From: Candidatus Shapirobacteria bacterium
Lineage (GTDB): Bacteria; Patescibacteriota; Microgenomatia; UBA12405
Assembly (NCBI GenBank): GCA_009885205.1
Contig: VFLE01000018.1
Span: forward strand, 1 to 18,448
Length of the DNA: 18,448 nucleotides
Direction: 5' to 3'
Of the stretch, positions 1 through 6,557 are shown piece by piece. Below the pieces are notes generated by a model. The model did no database searches, had not been told where the DNA came from, and saw only the letters and a list, made by a program, of their open reading frames with translations. The stretch's first letter is position 1. Each line of letters begins with the position of its first letter. Position numbers and translations under genes: made by a program.

Positions 1-25
1 CCTGAGTTCAAAATCCATTCCGAAC

Positions 26-45
26 ACCTGATGTAAAATTCAGGT
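26..45 (+). promoter_or_regulatory. Transposase promoter set in an inverted repeat
   Basis: The -10-like box TAAAAT (34-39) lies 6 nt before the transposase ATG. It is inside the 8-nt loop of a perfect 6-bp inverted repeat, ACCTGA (26-31) and TCAGGT (40-45). The arrangement could be an operator for the transposase or a hairpin that hides the start codon in read-through RNA; the sequence does not decide which. Confidence 0.5.
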
Positions 46-1017
46 ATGCAAATACAACCTAATGAACGAGATAAAATAGCTTTTTGGCTCGGGAACAAGT
101 TAAGCCTTCGAGAAATTGCTAGGCGACTTGGTCGCAGTCCATCATCAATCAGTGATGAAATTAATAGGAATAATACCAAAGGTATCTATGCTCCAATCAA
201 TGCTCAAATCAGAGCTGATAAAAGAAAAAAGATGGCCGGCAGAAGACATTTTCTAAAAGATAAAGAAACTGCAAATTATGTCATCGAAAAATTGAATTTA
301 GGTTGGAGTCCAGAATTAATTGATGGACGACTAAAAGGAGAAAAAGGACACCGAGTAATTTCTTATGAATGTATTTATCAATACATCTACAGCAAATTAA
401 GTCGTAGTAAAAAGTTATGGAAACTTCTAACACTAAAACGAAAAAAGAGACAAAAAAAGGATGGCAGAAAAGTATCTAGAGTCAGAATTCCAAATCAAAT
501 TTCTATCCATCTTAGGGGAGAATTAGTAGATTCAAGAAAAACTTTTGGTCACTATGAAGGTGATAGCATTATCGGTAAACAAACAAAATCAAAGATAATC
601 CACACAGAGGTAGAAAGACAAACTAGATACTTGTTTGCACAGGTGGCAAATTCCAAGACTTCACAAGATACCATCAATGCTCAAATTGAAATATTTAATA
701 ATGTTCCTGTCCTGTCGGTGACGACTGATAATGGTTTAGAATTTGCCAAACACGAACAACTAAATCGATTAGGTATTAAGACTTTTTTTGCTGATCCATA
801 CTGTTCAGGACAGCGAGGAACTAATGAAAATACCAATGGATTAATTAGAAGATATTTACCAAAAAAGACAAGCTTTAATGACCTTACCCAAACAAAATTA
901 GACTCTATAGTTTGGGCAATAAACAATCGACCAAAAAAAGTGTTAAAATTTCACACACCCCAAGAAGCTTTCGAAAAACAGTTATTAATTATTCAAGGTG
1001 TTCGGATAGAAAGTTGA
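46..1017 (+). CDS. IS30-family transposase
   Basis: This 323-aa DDE transposase catalyses cut and paste of the surrounding element. The N-terminal region (about residues 5-45) is a helix-turn-helix of IS30 type (LSLREIARRLGRSPSSISDE) that binds the inverted repeats. The catalytic triad is visible: D in HYEGDSIIGK, D in VTTDNGLEF and E in GTNENTNGLIRRY. Length is in the usual range for the family (about 310-380 aa) and no frameshift is seen, so the enzyme could be active. There is no Shine-Dalgarno sequence; a TAAAAT box lies 6 nt before the ATG, suggesting a leaderless message. It stops with TGA in the same frame as the HAD fragment that follows. Confidence 0.93.
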   Translation: MQIQPNERDKIAFWLGNKLSLREIARRLGRSPSSISDEINRNNTKGIYAPINAQIRADKRKKMAGRRHFLKDKETANYVIEKLNLGWSPELIDGRLKGEKGHRVISYECIYQYIYSKLSRSKKLWKLLTLKRKKRQKKDGRKVSRVRIPNQISIHLRGELVDSRKTFGHYEGDSIIGKQTKSKIIHTEVERQTRYLFAQVANSKTSQDTINAQIEIFNNVPVLSVTTDNGLEFAKHEQLNRLGIKTFFADPYCSGQRGTNENTNGLIRRYLPKKTSFNDLTQTKLDSIVWAINNRPKKVLKFHTPQEAFEKQLLIIQGVRIES

Positions 1018-1023
1018 ATTCAG

Positions 1024-1440
1024 CAAGAATTAAAAATAAAAAATGGTGAAAAATATCCCATTATTAAATCGTGGATATCAGATTATGAAGCTATTTTACC
1101 AACGCACAATTTAGCAAAAAAAATTGCTAAAAAATATAAAACTGGAATATTGTCAAATTATTACCGAGATTATTTTGAGGAAGCAACGGCGCAAGGGTTT
1201 ATACCAAAAATTAAATTTAGGGAAATTATAATTTCGGCTGAAGTGGGGTGTAAAAAACCAGAAGAAGAAATTTATAAAATTGCGGAGGATTGGTCGGGGT
1301 TTTCGGGTAGCGAAATATTTTTTATTGACGATAAAAAGGAAAACTTATTTACCGCCTCAAAATTTGGCTGGCAAACTTTTTTATTTGATTATAATAATCC
1401 TGAAAAATCGTGTAAAGAAATTGGTAAAATACTGTTATGA
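1024..1440 (+). pseudogene. HAD-family hydrolase, 3' part, cut by the IS30 element
   Basis: An open frame continues from the IS end to a TGA at 1440 and reads as the C-terminal two thirds of a haloacid-dehalogenase hydrolase. Motif II (GILSN, with its Ser), motif III (Lys in GCKKPEEEI) and motif IV (FIDDKKEN, Asp pair at 1327-1332) are present. Motif I (DxDxT/V), which carries the nucleophile Asp, must lie upstream of the IS and outside the window, so this part alone cannot be catalytic. A TTG at 1150 could be taken as a start, but homology clearly extends upstream of it. The last bases overlap the next gene (ATGA), so the original gene was translationally coupled to the LmbE gene. Confidence 0.8.
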
Positions 1441-2192
1441 ATACAATCACAGACTCATATCAACAAATATTTGCAAACAAACAAAAGATATTAGTGGTAA
1501 CGTCACACCCGGATGATTTGGAAATAATGTGTGGAGGGCTGGTGGCAAGATTGGTGGCCGATGGAAAGACCGTAAGATCGGTAAAAGTGACGACTGGAGA
1601 TATGGGATCACGACAAAATAAAATTTCACAGTCGGATTTACGTAACGCGAGGGAAATTGAAGACACTCAGGCGATGTCAGTTTTGGGAATAAATAAAGAA
1701 AACAATATTTATTTAAATTTACCTGATGGTCGAGTTGAAAATACCGTGGAAAATATAGGCAAAATTGTGGAACAAATTCGACTATTTCAACCAGATTTAA
1801 TTATCACTCATAATCCAGAAATATCTATTGTTCGTTTTGATAAAGATAATAGTTGGTTTAATCACCGAGACCACCGGACTACTGGCCAGCTGACTTTTGA
1901 TGCTGCTTACCCCTATTCGCGAGATTTATTATTTTTCCCAAAACATTTTGAAAACCCACTGGCTAAATCTTGGGCTTGTGACGAATTTTTGGTGGTTGAT
2001 AATTATGGCCACCCCGATAGTGTATATATGGAAATGACCGATTTTGTGGAAAAAAGAGTGATAGCACAGGCATTGCATAAAACGCAATATAGTCGTGAAA
2101 GTGCCCAAGAAATGGCTGATTTTTTTACCAAAAGCTGGGACCCAGAGGGTAAGAAAAATTTTGAAACATTTAGACATGTTAAGGCGGATTAA
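1437..2192 (+). CDS. LmbE/PIG-L family zinc deacetylase
   Basis: A 251-aa protein of the LmbE-like N-acetylglucosaminyl deacetylase family (PIG-L, MshB, BshB relatives), which removes acetyl groups from GlcNAc-type sugars. The zinc-binding motif is present as TSHPDDLEI (H24, D27; D26 is the probable general base), with the third ligand in NHRDHRTTGQ (H143, D145, H146). Length fits the family (220-260 aa). The start codon overlaps the HAD stop as ATGA, and the 3' end overlaps the acetyltransferase gene by 17 nt, so the three genes form one operon. The real substrate is unknown. The pairing with an acetyltransferase suggests remodelling of an N-acetylated sugar, but that is inference. Confidence 0.87.
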   Translation: MNTITDSYQQIFANKQKILVVTSHPDDLEIMCGGLVARLVADGKTVRSVKVTTGDMGSRQNKISQSDLRNAREIEDTQAMSVLGINKENNIYLNLPDGRVENTVENIGKIVEQIRLFQPDLIITHNPEISIVRFDKDNSWFNHRDHRTTGQLTFDAAYPYSRDLLFFPKHFENPLAKSWACDEFLVVDNYGHPDSVYMEMTDFVEKRVIAQALHKTQYSRESAQEMADFFTKSWDPEGKKNFETFRHVKAD

Positions 2193-2685
2193 ATCTAGAC
2201 TAGCAAGACAACCTGACCTGAATAATATTTTTGGGATAATTTCGGCATGTGCAGTGAGGTTGAAAGAGAGAAATCTAAATGACTGGTCACGATATTACAC
2301 AGAAGAAAGATTAAAAGAAAAAATAGATAAACAAAATGGTTATATTTTTTCAGTTGATGGGGTGGATATAGGTGTAGTTTTTGTATCAAGTGATGATTTA
2401 TATTACTATTCCTCTGTTGATATGGGAAAATTTAGTGAGCCGAAATCAGTAGCACTTTATATTGGTACTTTGGCTGTAAAACCTGAATTTCGACATCAAG
2501 GTTATGCCAGCCAGATTATTGATTTTTGTAAAAGTTTGGCAATAGAAAAGGGTATAAAGTTTTTGCGATTGGATTGTAATGGAAATGATAATTCGTTGGT
2601 TGAATTTTACAAAAAAAGAGGGTTTGAAGTGATATCACTGATGGAAAAAGAACCAGAATATTTGTTGATGGAGATGAGAATTTAA
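2176..2685 (+). CDS. GNAT-family N-acetyltransferase
   Basis: A 169-aa protein with the GNAT acetyl-CoA-binding motif A: ALYIGTLAVKPEFRHQGYAS, where the R-x-Q-G-Y-A loop holds the pyrophosphate. Motif B-like sequence follows in FLRLDCNGNDNSLVEFYKKR, ending in the family's usual FYKKRGFE. The frame is open from 2095, but that stretch lies inside the LmbE gene; the ATG at 2176 gives a normal GNAT length and starts only 17 nt before the LmbE stop. Translation is probably coupled to the upstream gene. The acceptor substrate cannot be told. Confidence 0.85.
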   Translation: MLRRIKSRLARQPDLNNIFGIISACAVRLKERNLNDWSRYYTEERLKEKIDKQNGYIFSVDGVDIGVVFVSSDDLYYYSSVDMGKFSEPKSVALYIGTLAVKPEFRHQGYASQIIDFCKSLAIEKGIKFLRLDCNGNDNSLVEFYKKRGFEVISLMEKEPEYLLMEMRI

Positions 2686-2703
2686 TACAATATAATTTTC
2701 AAC

Positions 2704-2746
2704 TGTCCGATTTAAGTGGACACTTCAACCGGTCACAGAATGTGAC
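2704..2746. repeat. Cluster of short inverted repeats between two genes
   Basis: Two perfect inverted repeats lie close together: AAGTG-GA-CACTT (2714-2725) and GTCACA-GAA-TGTGAC (2732-2746). An alternative stem pairs TGTCC (2704-2708) with GGACA (2718-2722). None is followed by a T-tract, so a classical intrinsic terminator is unlikely. The cluster lies between the LmbE/GNAT operon and the next gene and could be an operator or an RNA 3' end structure. Confidence 0.5.
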
Positions 2747-2788
2747 AGACTGAAATTAAAGTGAAAGGGAAAATATATCAGGGTGGTT

Positions 2789-2797
2789 TGATATAAT
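2789..2797 (+). promoter_or_regulatory. Extended -10 promoter, leaderless type
   Basis: TGaTATAAT, a perfect extended -10 element, ends 5 nt before the ATG at 2803. Transcription would start at or within about 2 nt of the start codon. No Shine-Dalgarno sequence could fit on such a message. Confidence 0.7.
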
Positions 2798-2802
2798 TCG
2801 CC

Positions 2803-3516
2803 ATGGGGATAATAAAAGAAGTTGCTAATGCACATATTAAAATTGTAAAGGAAAGACTTGGACACATATATACGTTAAAACCAACTTTTGAATATATAAA
2901 TAATAATTCTGAACAAGTGGCTAGAATTTTTGTTGATTATGTATCGTTGTTTGATAGGTTTTTTAAATTGAAGGAAAATGAAGTTGATATTCTAAAAAAT
3001 GTTGATGAAATAATAGGTGATAATCATCATAAATCAGCTGTACAGTTTAGAACTGCAGCAAGAGGGAACGAAAAGAAGATCTTGGAATTAGTACAAACGG
3101 TTTCTGACCCTGGAACAAAACAATATAAAGAGGGTATGAACCAACTTACAACAATGATGACAAACGCTTGGGATATGAAAGTTGATGGACTATCTCCAAA
3201 AGACGGAGACCCCAGATCTGATAATGTCATTTGGGGTTATGTACAAGGATCAAATTATCCTGAGATTGATGTTCATTTTGTTGCAGCTCATCTTACCGAA
3301 AGGGTTTTAACAGCTGCAATAAAAAATACATCTCTTCATAATTTAACTAAAGACAAAGATTGGTCGTTTCCAGTTTCAACTGCAATAGTTGGACTAGATG
3401 GAGTTCGAGAAATTGGAGCGGGGGGAAGGTTATTTCCTATTTGGAGAGAACCGCGACCAAATGGATTGGGATGGATTTCTGAAAATAGAATCACTGCATT
3501 TAAAAATTCGTTTTAA
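2803..3516 (+). CDS. Hypothetical protein, 237 aa
   Basis: I do not recognise this protein. It is soluble by appearance, with no signal peptide or membrane segment. The first 130 residues are mostly charged and helical, with Lys/Glu-rich stretches. The C-terminal part (about 150-237) is richer in Gly, Pro and Trp and probably has beta structure (for example WREPRPNGLGWISENR near the end). The start at 2803 is supported by a perfect extended -10 box 5 nt upstream. Its 3' end overlaps the convergent kinase gene by 17 nt, so the stop codons of the two genes lie inside each other. Confidence 0.75.
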   Translation: MGIIKEVANAHIKIVKERLGHIYTLKPTFEYINNNSEQVARIFVDYVSLFDRFFKLKENEVDILKNVDEIIGDNHHKSAVQFRTAARGNEKKILELVQTVSDPGTKQYKEGMNQLTTMMTNAWDMKVDGLSPKDGDPRSDNVIWGYVQGSNYPEIDVHFVAAHLTERVLTAAIKNTSLHNLTKDKDWSFPVSTAIVGLDGVREIGAGGRLFPIWREPRPNGLGWISENRITAFKNSF

Positions 3517-4000
3517 TCCACTCCTCTATATCTTGATTTGGATCATAAATAGTCGGATTTTCGAGGGAGGTGGGGATTTTAAAATTGTTTAGGGCATTGG
3601 TAAAATTATTGTCGGAAACTTGGTGACGGTCGCCAGTCTTTAAGTTTTCTTGTCGGCGCTTGATGATCTCGTCTTTGGAAATATTTATATAAATAATTTT
3701 AAGATCGGCATTGGCAATTTTAGCTAAATCTCTCATTTTATTGCGGTTAGTGGGATTGTCGCCTAGGTTGTCATAAATAATTGATCTGTTATTTTTTAAT
3801 TCAGTATTGATGATGTCTTCGCATTTTTGGGAAATATATTGCCATTTTTCGACACCATTTTTACCAGGAATAATTGGTGTATCGGCCCAAACTTCATCGA
3901 AACTAACTCGTTTTATGCCCAAAACATCGGCTATTTTTTTAGAGAGGGTGGTTTTGCCGGAAAAGGGTAAGCCGGACATGATAAAAAGTATAGAGTTCAC
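3500..4000 (-). CDS. P-loop kinase, AAA_33/zeta-like
   Basis: A 166-aa small-molecule kinase fold. The Walker A motif is near the N terminus (GLPFSGKTT, G10 to T17), followed by FDEVWAD, which resembles the substrate/Mg site of AAA_33 kinases. A Walker B-like strand is seen in SIIYDNLGDNPTNR, and the lid region IIKRRQENLKTGDRHQVS carries the expected arginines. Such proteins phosphorylate nucleosides, sugars or tRNA ends; no specific substrate is visible. A zeta-toxin role is possible but there is no obvious antitoxin next to it. The start lies 1 nt after the stop of the small Cys-rich gene, so the two are co-transcribed. Confidence 0.82.
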   Translation of the reverse strand: MNSILFIMSGLPFSGKTTLSKKIADVLGIKRVSFDEVWADTPIIPGKNGVEKWQYISQKCEDIINTELKNNRSIIYDNLGDNPTNRNKMRDLAKIANADLKIIYINISKDEIIKRRQENLKTGDRHQVSDNNFTNALNNFKIPTSLENPTIYDPNQDIEEWIKTNF

Positions 4001-4001
4001 T

Positions 4002-4154
4002 TTATTTTTTCTTAGATTTTGACTTTGATTTCTTTTTGATTACTCTTTTTGGTTTGACTTGACAACAGGAATCACCTTTTTTGCAGCCTTCCATCAGACC
4101 GAGAGATACACCTAATTTACAAATAAAACAGTTACAACAGCCTCCGTGTGACAT
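4002..4154 (-). CDS. Small Cys-rich, Lys-tailed protein, 50 aa
   Basis: The frame is open from 4298, but the upstream part overlaps the divergent gene's start and is hydrophobic without pattern. The ATG at 4154 gives a 50-aa protein with seven cysteines in two groups: C6, C7, C9, C12 (CC-x-C-x2-C) and C24, C30, C31 (C-x5-CC). A tail of 18 residues follows that is almost only Lys, Ser, Arg and Val. The cysteines suggest metal binding and the tail suggests nucleic-acid or membrane-surface binding, both inferred. A GAAGGA sequence about 13 nt upstream could be a ribosome site, which is rare in this window. It is followed directly by the P-loop kinase gene. Confidence 0.6.
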   Translation of the reverse strand: MSHGGCCNCFICKLGVSLGLMEGCKKGDSCCQVKPKRVIKKKSKSKSKKK

Positions 4155-4197
4155 ATTTTTTAATTGTCCTTCAAAAATAATGGTGGGACAGTAATTA

Positions 4198-4206
4198 AAT
4201 ATAGCA
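4198..4206 (-). promoter_or_regulatory. Extended -10 for the Cys-rich protein/kinase operon
   Basis: On the minus strand TGcTATATT fits an extended -10 box, about 43 nt before the ATG at 4154. It would give a leader of roughly 35 nt that contains the GAAGGA ribosome site, unlike the leaderless starts seen elsewhere here. Confidence 0.45.
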
Positions 4207-4222
4207 AAAATTAAAAGATGTT

Positions 4223-4231
4223 TGATAGAAT
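4223..4231 (+). promoter_or_regulatory. Extended -10 promoter, leaderless type
   Basis: TGaTAGAAT ends 6 nt before the ATG at 4238, placing the transcription start at the start codon. It is divergent from the minus-strand promoter 17 nt away. Confidence 0.6.
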
Positions 4232-4237
4232 GGATTA

Positions 4238-4819
4238 ATGAAAAACATAAATAAAATGACAAAAATCCATTTAGGTATATTAATAGTGATTTTGGCAATA
4301 GCCGGTTATGGTTACTACAAATATTGGAATGTAGCCGTAGTTAACGGTAAAGGTATCTCGCGAATTGATTTTATTAAAACTATGGAGAGAGCGGGGGGCA
4401 AGCAAACCCTAGACCAAATGGTACAAGAGACATTAATTTTGGAAGAAGGCAGAAAAAATAATATAAAAATGGATAAGACCGAAATTGATGCAGAAATCGT
4501 CAAAGTTGAAGAAAGAATAAAAGCGCAGGGACAAACTTTGGAGACAGCCTTGGTGTCATCGGGGATGACCAAAGCTGATTTGGAACGACAAATTTTGATG
4601 CAAAAAATTCAGACAACCCTAGCTGCCAATAAAACTGAAATTACTCAAGCTCAAATTGATGAGTTTATTAAAACCTATAAAACTCAATTGCCACCAAAGG
4701 CAACTAAAGATGAATTGGAAAAAATTGCTAGAGAAGAGCTGACGGTACAGGCGGCCAAAACTGCAGCGACAACTTGGGTGGCAGAACTGACCAAAAATGC
4801 AAAAGTGGTGATGAAATAA
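4238..4819 (+). CDS. Membrane-anchored SurA_N-like chaperone, no PPIase domain
   Basis: A 193-aa protein with one N-terminal membrane segment (about residues 9-28) and the rest outside the membrane. The segment VAVVNGKGISRIDFIKTM and the helices after it match the N-terminal peptide-binding domain of the SurA/PrsA/PpiD family, which holds unfolded exported proteins. The parvulin-type prolyl isomerase domain that normally follows is missing; the protein ends with helices that resemble the C-terminal return helix of SurA (ELTVQAAKTAATTWVAELTK). It probably acts as an envelope-folding chaperone. The Nudix gene starts 11 nt after its stop and is likely in the same transcript. Confidence 0.78.
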   Translation: MKNINKMTKIHLGILIVILAIAGYGYYKYWNVAVVNGKGISRIDFIKTMERAGGKQTLDQMVQETLILEEGRKNNIKMDKTEIDAEIVKVEERIKAQGQTLETALVSSGMTKADLERQILMQKIQTTLAANKTEITQAQIDEFIKTYKTQLPPKATKDELEKIAREELTVQAAKTAATTWVAELTKNAKVVMK

Positions 4820-4830
4820 GACTATTTAAA

Positions 4831-5370
4831 ATGACAAATATTGCAAAAGATTGGGAAGAGTTATCGCGAGAAACTGCTTTTCAAAAATATGGGAAAAAAG
4901 TGGAGAAAGTGATGTTTAAACTGCCCGATGGTAAAGAATTGGATTATTATATTAAAAAAGAAGGACCGGCAGTGTGTGGACTGGCGTTAACGCTAGACAA
5001 CAAAGTAATTTTAGCAAAACAATTTAGACCGGGGCCTAAAAAAATTGTAATGGAATTGCCCGGGGGATATGCTGATTTAAATGATAAGCCAGAAGTATCA
5101 ATGGCTAGAGAATTATTGGAAGAGACAGGATATGAAGGAAAAGTCCAATTAATCACTACATGTTTAGACGATGCCTACTCGACAATGGAGCGATATTGTT
5201 TTGTAATTACTGATTGTAAAAAAGTAGCTGAGCCAAAATGGGACGAAGATGAATTTATTGATATTGAATTGGTAACAATTGATGAATTTAAAAAAATACT
5301 AAGATCTGGTCAAATGACTGATGTTGAGGTGGGTTATTTGGCATTGGACTATTTGAAATTAATGAAATAG
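4831..5370 (+). CDS. Nudix hydrolase, ADP-ribose pyrophosphatase-like
   Basis: A 179-aa Nudix enzyme that would cleave a nucleoside diphosphate linked to another group, probably ADP-ribose or an NDP-sugar. The Nudix box lies at about residues 77-100: G-x5-D-x7-RELLEETGY. The REx2EE metal-binding core is intact, but the first Glu of the consensus is Asp. The domain before the box (VCGLALTLDNKVILAKQFRPGP) is typical of ADP-ribose pyrophosphatases, including QFRPG. The frame is open back to 4774, but that part overlaps the SurA_N gene; the ATG at 4831 gives the normal family length. No ribosome site is visible, so it may be translated by coupling to the upstream gene. Confidence 0.87.
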   Translation: MTNIAKDWEELSRETAFQKYGKKVEKVMFKLPDGKELDYYIKKEGPAVCGLALTLDNKVILAKQFRPGPKKIVMELPGGYADLNDKPEVSMARELLEETGYEGKVQLITTCLDDAYSTMERYCFVITDCKKVAEPKWDEDEFIDIELVTIDEFKKILRSGQMTDVEVGYLALDYLKLMK

Positions 5371-5382
5371 AATCTATCAATA

Positions 5383-6096
5383 ATGGTAAAAGTGAAAAGA
5401 GCAATTTTAAAGATAAGTGGAGAATTGTTTGGTGATCAAAATAATCATATTGATTTTCAAAAATATGATAGTGTAGCCAAACAGCTGGTAGAAATAACTA
5501 ATAAAACAAAAATTCAATTGGCCATGGTGGTGGGTGGGGGAAATATTTTTCGAGGACGGGAAGCCGAAAGCAAGGTTGACCACACTGAAGCGGATTCGAT
5601 GGGAATGTTGGCAACAATTATCAATGGAATAGGGCTACGTGAGGCATTGGTGCGAAACGGAATTGGGGACACACGATTGATGACGGCAGTAGCTATCCCT
5701 GGTTTTGCCGAGCCATATATTCGGGCCAAGGGCAGACATCATTTGAATAATAATCGATTGGTAATTATTGCCGGAGGATTAGGAATGCCGGGTTTTTCGA
5801 CTGATTCGGCGGTGGCCCAATATGCCAGTGAGTTGCAATGTGAAATTATCTTTAAGGCGAGTACGGTAGATGGGGTGTATGATAGCGACCCGAGGGTAAA
5901 TAAAAATGCTAAAAAATATATGAAAATTACCCACAAACAGGCCGTTGATGAAAAATTAAAAATTATGGATGCAACGGCGTTTACGATGTGTGAACGATCA
6001 AATATTCCAATATTTGTTTTTGATATCGACGACTTGCACCGATTGCCAGAAATTATTGCGGGCGATTATTCTTTTGGGACTTTGATTGAAGGATAA
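5383..6096 (+). CDS. pyrH: UMP kinase
   Basis: A 237-aa UMP kinase of the amino-acid kinase fold, making UDP from UMP and ATP in pyrimidine synthesis; usually a homohexamer. Signature segments are present: KRAILKISGELFG (phosphate-binding loop), VVGGGNIFRGRE, the UMP site near HTEADSMGMLATIINGIGLR, GLGMPGFSTDSAVAQYASEL, and KASTVDGVYDSDPR. The last reads like the PyrH hallmark KaTkVDGVYd.DP. Length matches bacterial PyrH. A TAGAAT box lies 9 nt before the ATG, at the Nudix stop codon, so it may have its own start of transcription; otherwise it is the third gene of the SurA_N-Nudix operon. In most bacteria pyrH neighbours frr and tsf, which is not so here. Confidence 0.95.
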   Translation: MVKVKRAILKISGELFGDQNNHIDFQKYDSVAKQLVEITNKTKIQLAMVVGGGNIFRGREAESKVDHTEADSMGMLATIINGIGLREALVRNGIGDTRLMTAVAIPGFAEPYIRAKGRHHLNNNRLVIIAGGLGMPGFSTDSAVAQYASELQCEIIFKASTVDGVYDSDPRVNKNAKKYMKITHKQAVDEKLKIMDATAFTMCERSNIPIFVFDIDDLHRLPEIIAGDYSFGTLIEG

Positions 6097-6097
6097 A

Positions 6098-6511
6098 TTA
6101 AAAATCCATTGTAGAAATTGAATTAATTGCTTGGGCTGAACTTGTATATCTACAAGCTCGAAAGCCATTAACCAAATTTACGTGTTGCGAAACTTCTTCT
6201 TTGGTGAGTATTACGGCGGCAACAGTGTTTCTTGGTGCCTCAGATATTTTATATTGAACTGTACTTAAACAACAGGATTGATCTTCATTTTCAACAAACT
6301 GTTTTAATCCACCCTCTAACCTGATTGACGGAATAGAATATTCTTCTGATAATGTTTGGGCGGCATTGTAACATCGGCCACTCCCATCCCAACAAAATGT
6401 TACAACTAAAAGTCCATGTCCGTATAATTTTTCTAGATTTCCCCTATATATTTGTATTGGAGTGATAGCGTAGTCAATTTCTTTTAAATATTCTAGAAGT
6501 GTACCTAACAT
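6098..6511 (-). CDS. Rhodanese-like protein with a C-x5-R active-site loop
   Basis: A 137-aa protein whose middle resembles the C-terminal half of a rhodanese domain: VVTFCWDGSGRCYNAAQTL followed by SIRLEGGLKQFV, matching the pattern of catalytic Cys loop, helix, strand and L-x-GG. The active loop is C40-WDGSG-R46, seven residues. Sulfurtransferases of this fold usually have a six-residue loop, while Cdc25-type phosphatases have seven ending in Arg, so phosphatase or arsenate-type chemistry is possible. The N-terminal part is short and the C-terminal 60 residues (with C80, C81 and C120) are not recognised. It converges with pyrH with only one base between the stop codons. Confidence 0.6.
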   Translation of the reverse strand: MLGTLLEYLKEIDYAITPIQIYRGNLEKLYGHGLLVVTFCWDGSGRCYNAAQTLSEEYSIPSIRLEGGLKQFVENEDQSCCLSTVQYKISEAPRNTVAAVILTKEEVSQHVNLVNGFRACRYTSSAQAINSISTMDF

Positions 6512-6518
6512 GCTTGGA

Positions 6519-6527
6519 ATTTTATCA
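6519..6527 (-). promoter_or_regulatory. Extended -10 promoter, leaderless type
   Basis: On the minus strand TGaTAAAAT ends 7 nt before the ATG at 6511, so the message would begin at or next to the start codon. Confidence 0.6.
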
Positions 6528-6557
6528 TATTTTCATAAAATATGATATATTATTTGC

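Larger units (their letters stand above)
2..1023 (+). mobile_element. IS30-family insertion sequence, apparently complete
   Basis: A transposase gene fills almost the whole element. The ends are imperfect inverted repeats: the left end (2-29) and the reverse complement of the right end (about 996-1023) agree at roughly 22 of 28 positions, with a shared core TCCGAACACCT. The left repeat lies just before the transposase start and the right repeat overlaps its last codons, as is usual in compact IS30 elements. Only one base of left flank is in the window, so the target duplication (2-3 bp in this family) cannot be read. The element interrupts a HAD-hydrolase gene whose remainder begins at 1024. 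Confidence 0.85.

Noticed and set aside
1015..1440. Recoding of TGA as glycine (as in Gracilibacteria/SR1), which would fuse the transposase to the HAD fragment
   Set aside because: TGA also ends the HAD frame in an ATGA overlap and the CYTH gene, and no gene here has an internal in-frame TGA. The standard code explains everything.
1150..1440. Intact small HAD gene from the TTG at 1150
   Set aside because: The reading frame with HAD-like sequence continues upstream to the IS boundary, and the essential motif I is missing, so it is a truncated gene.
2095..2175. Longer GNAT protein starting inside the LmbE gene
   Set aside because: The extension is an out-of-frame reading of conserved LmbE sequence, and the ATG at 2176 gives a normal GNAT length.
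2732..2746. Intrinsic terminator of the LmbE/GNAT operon
   Set aside because: The hairpin is good, but no T-tract follows on either strand.
4155..4298. Longer 98-aa form of the Cys-rich protein
   Set aside because: The extra part overlaps the start of the divergent gene, covers its promoter and has no recognisable pattern; a GAAGGA site supports the ATG at 4154.
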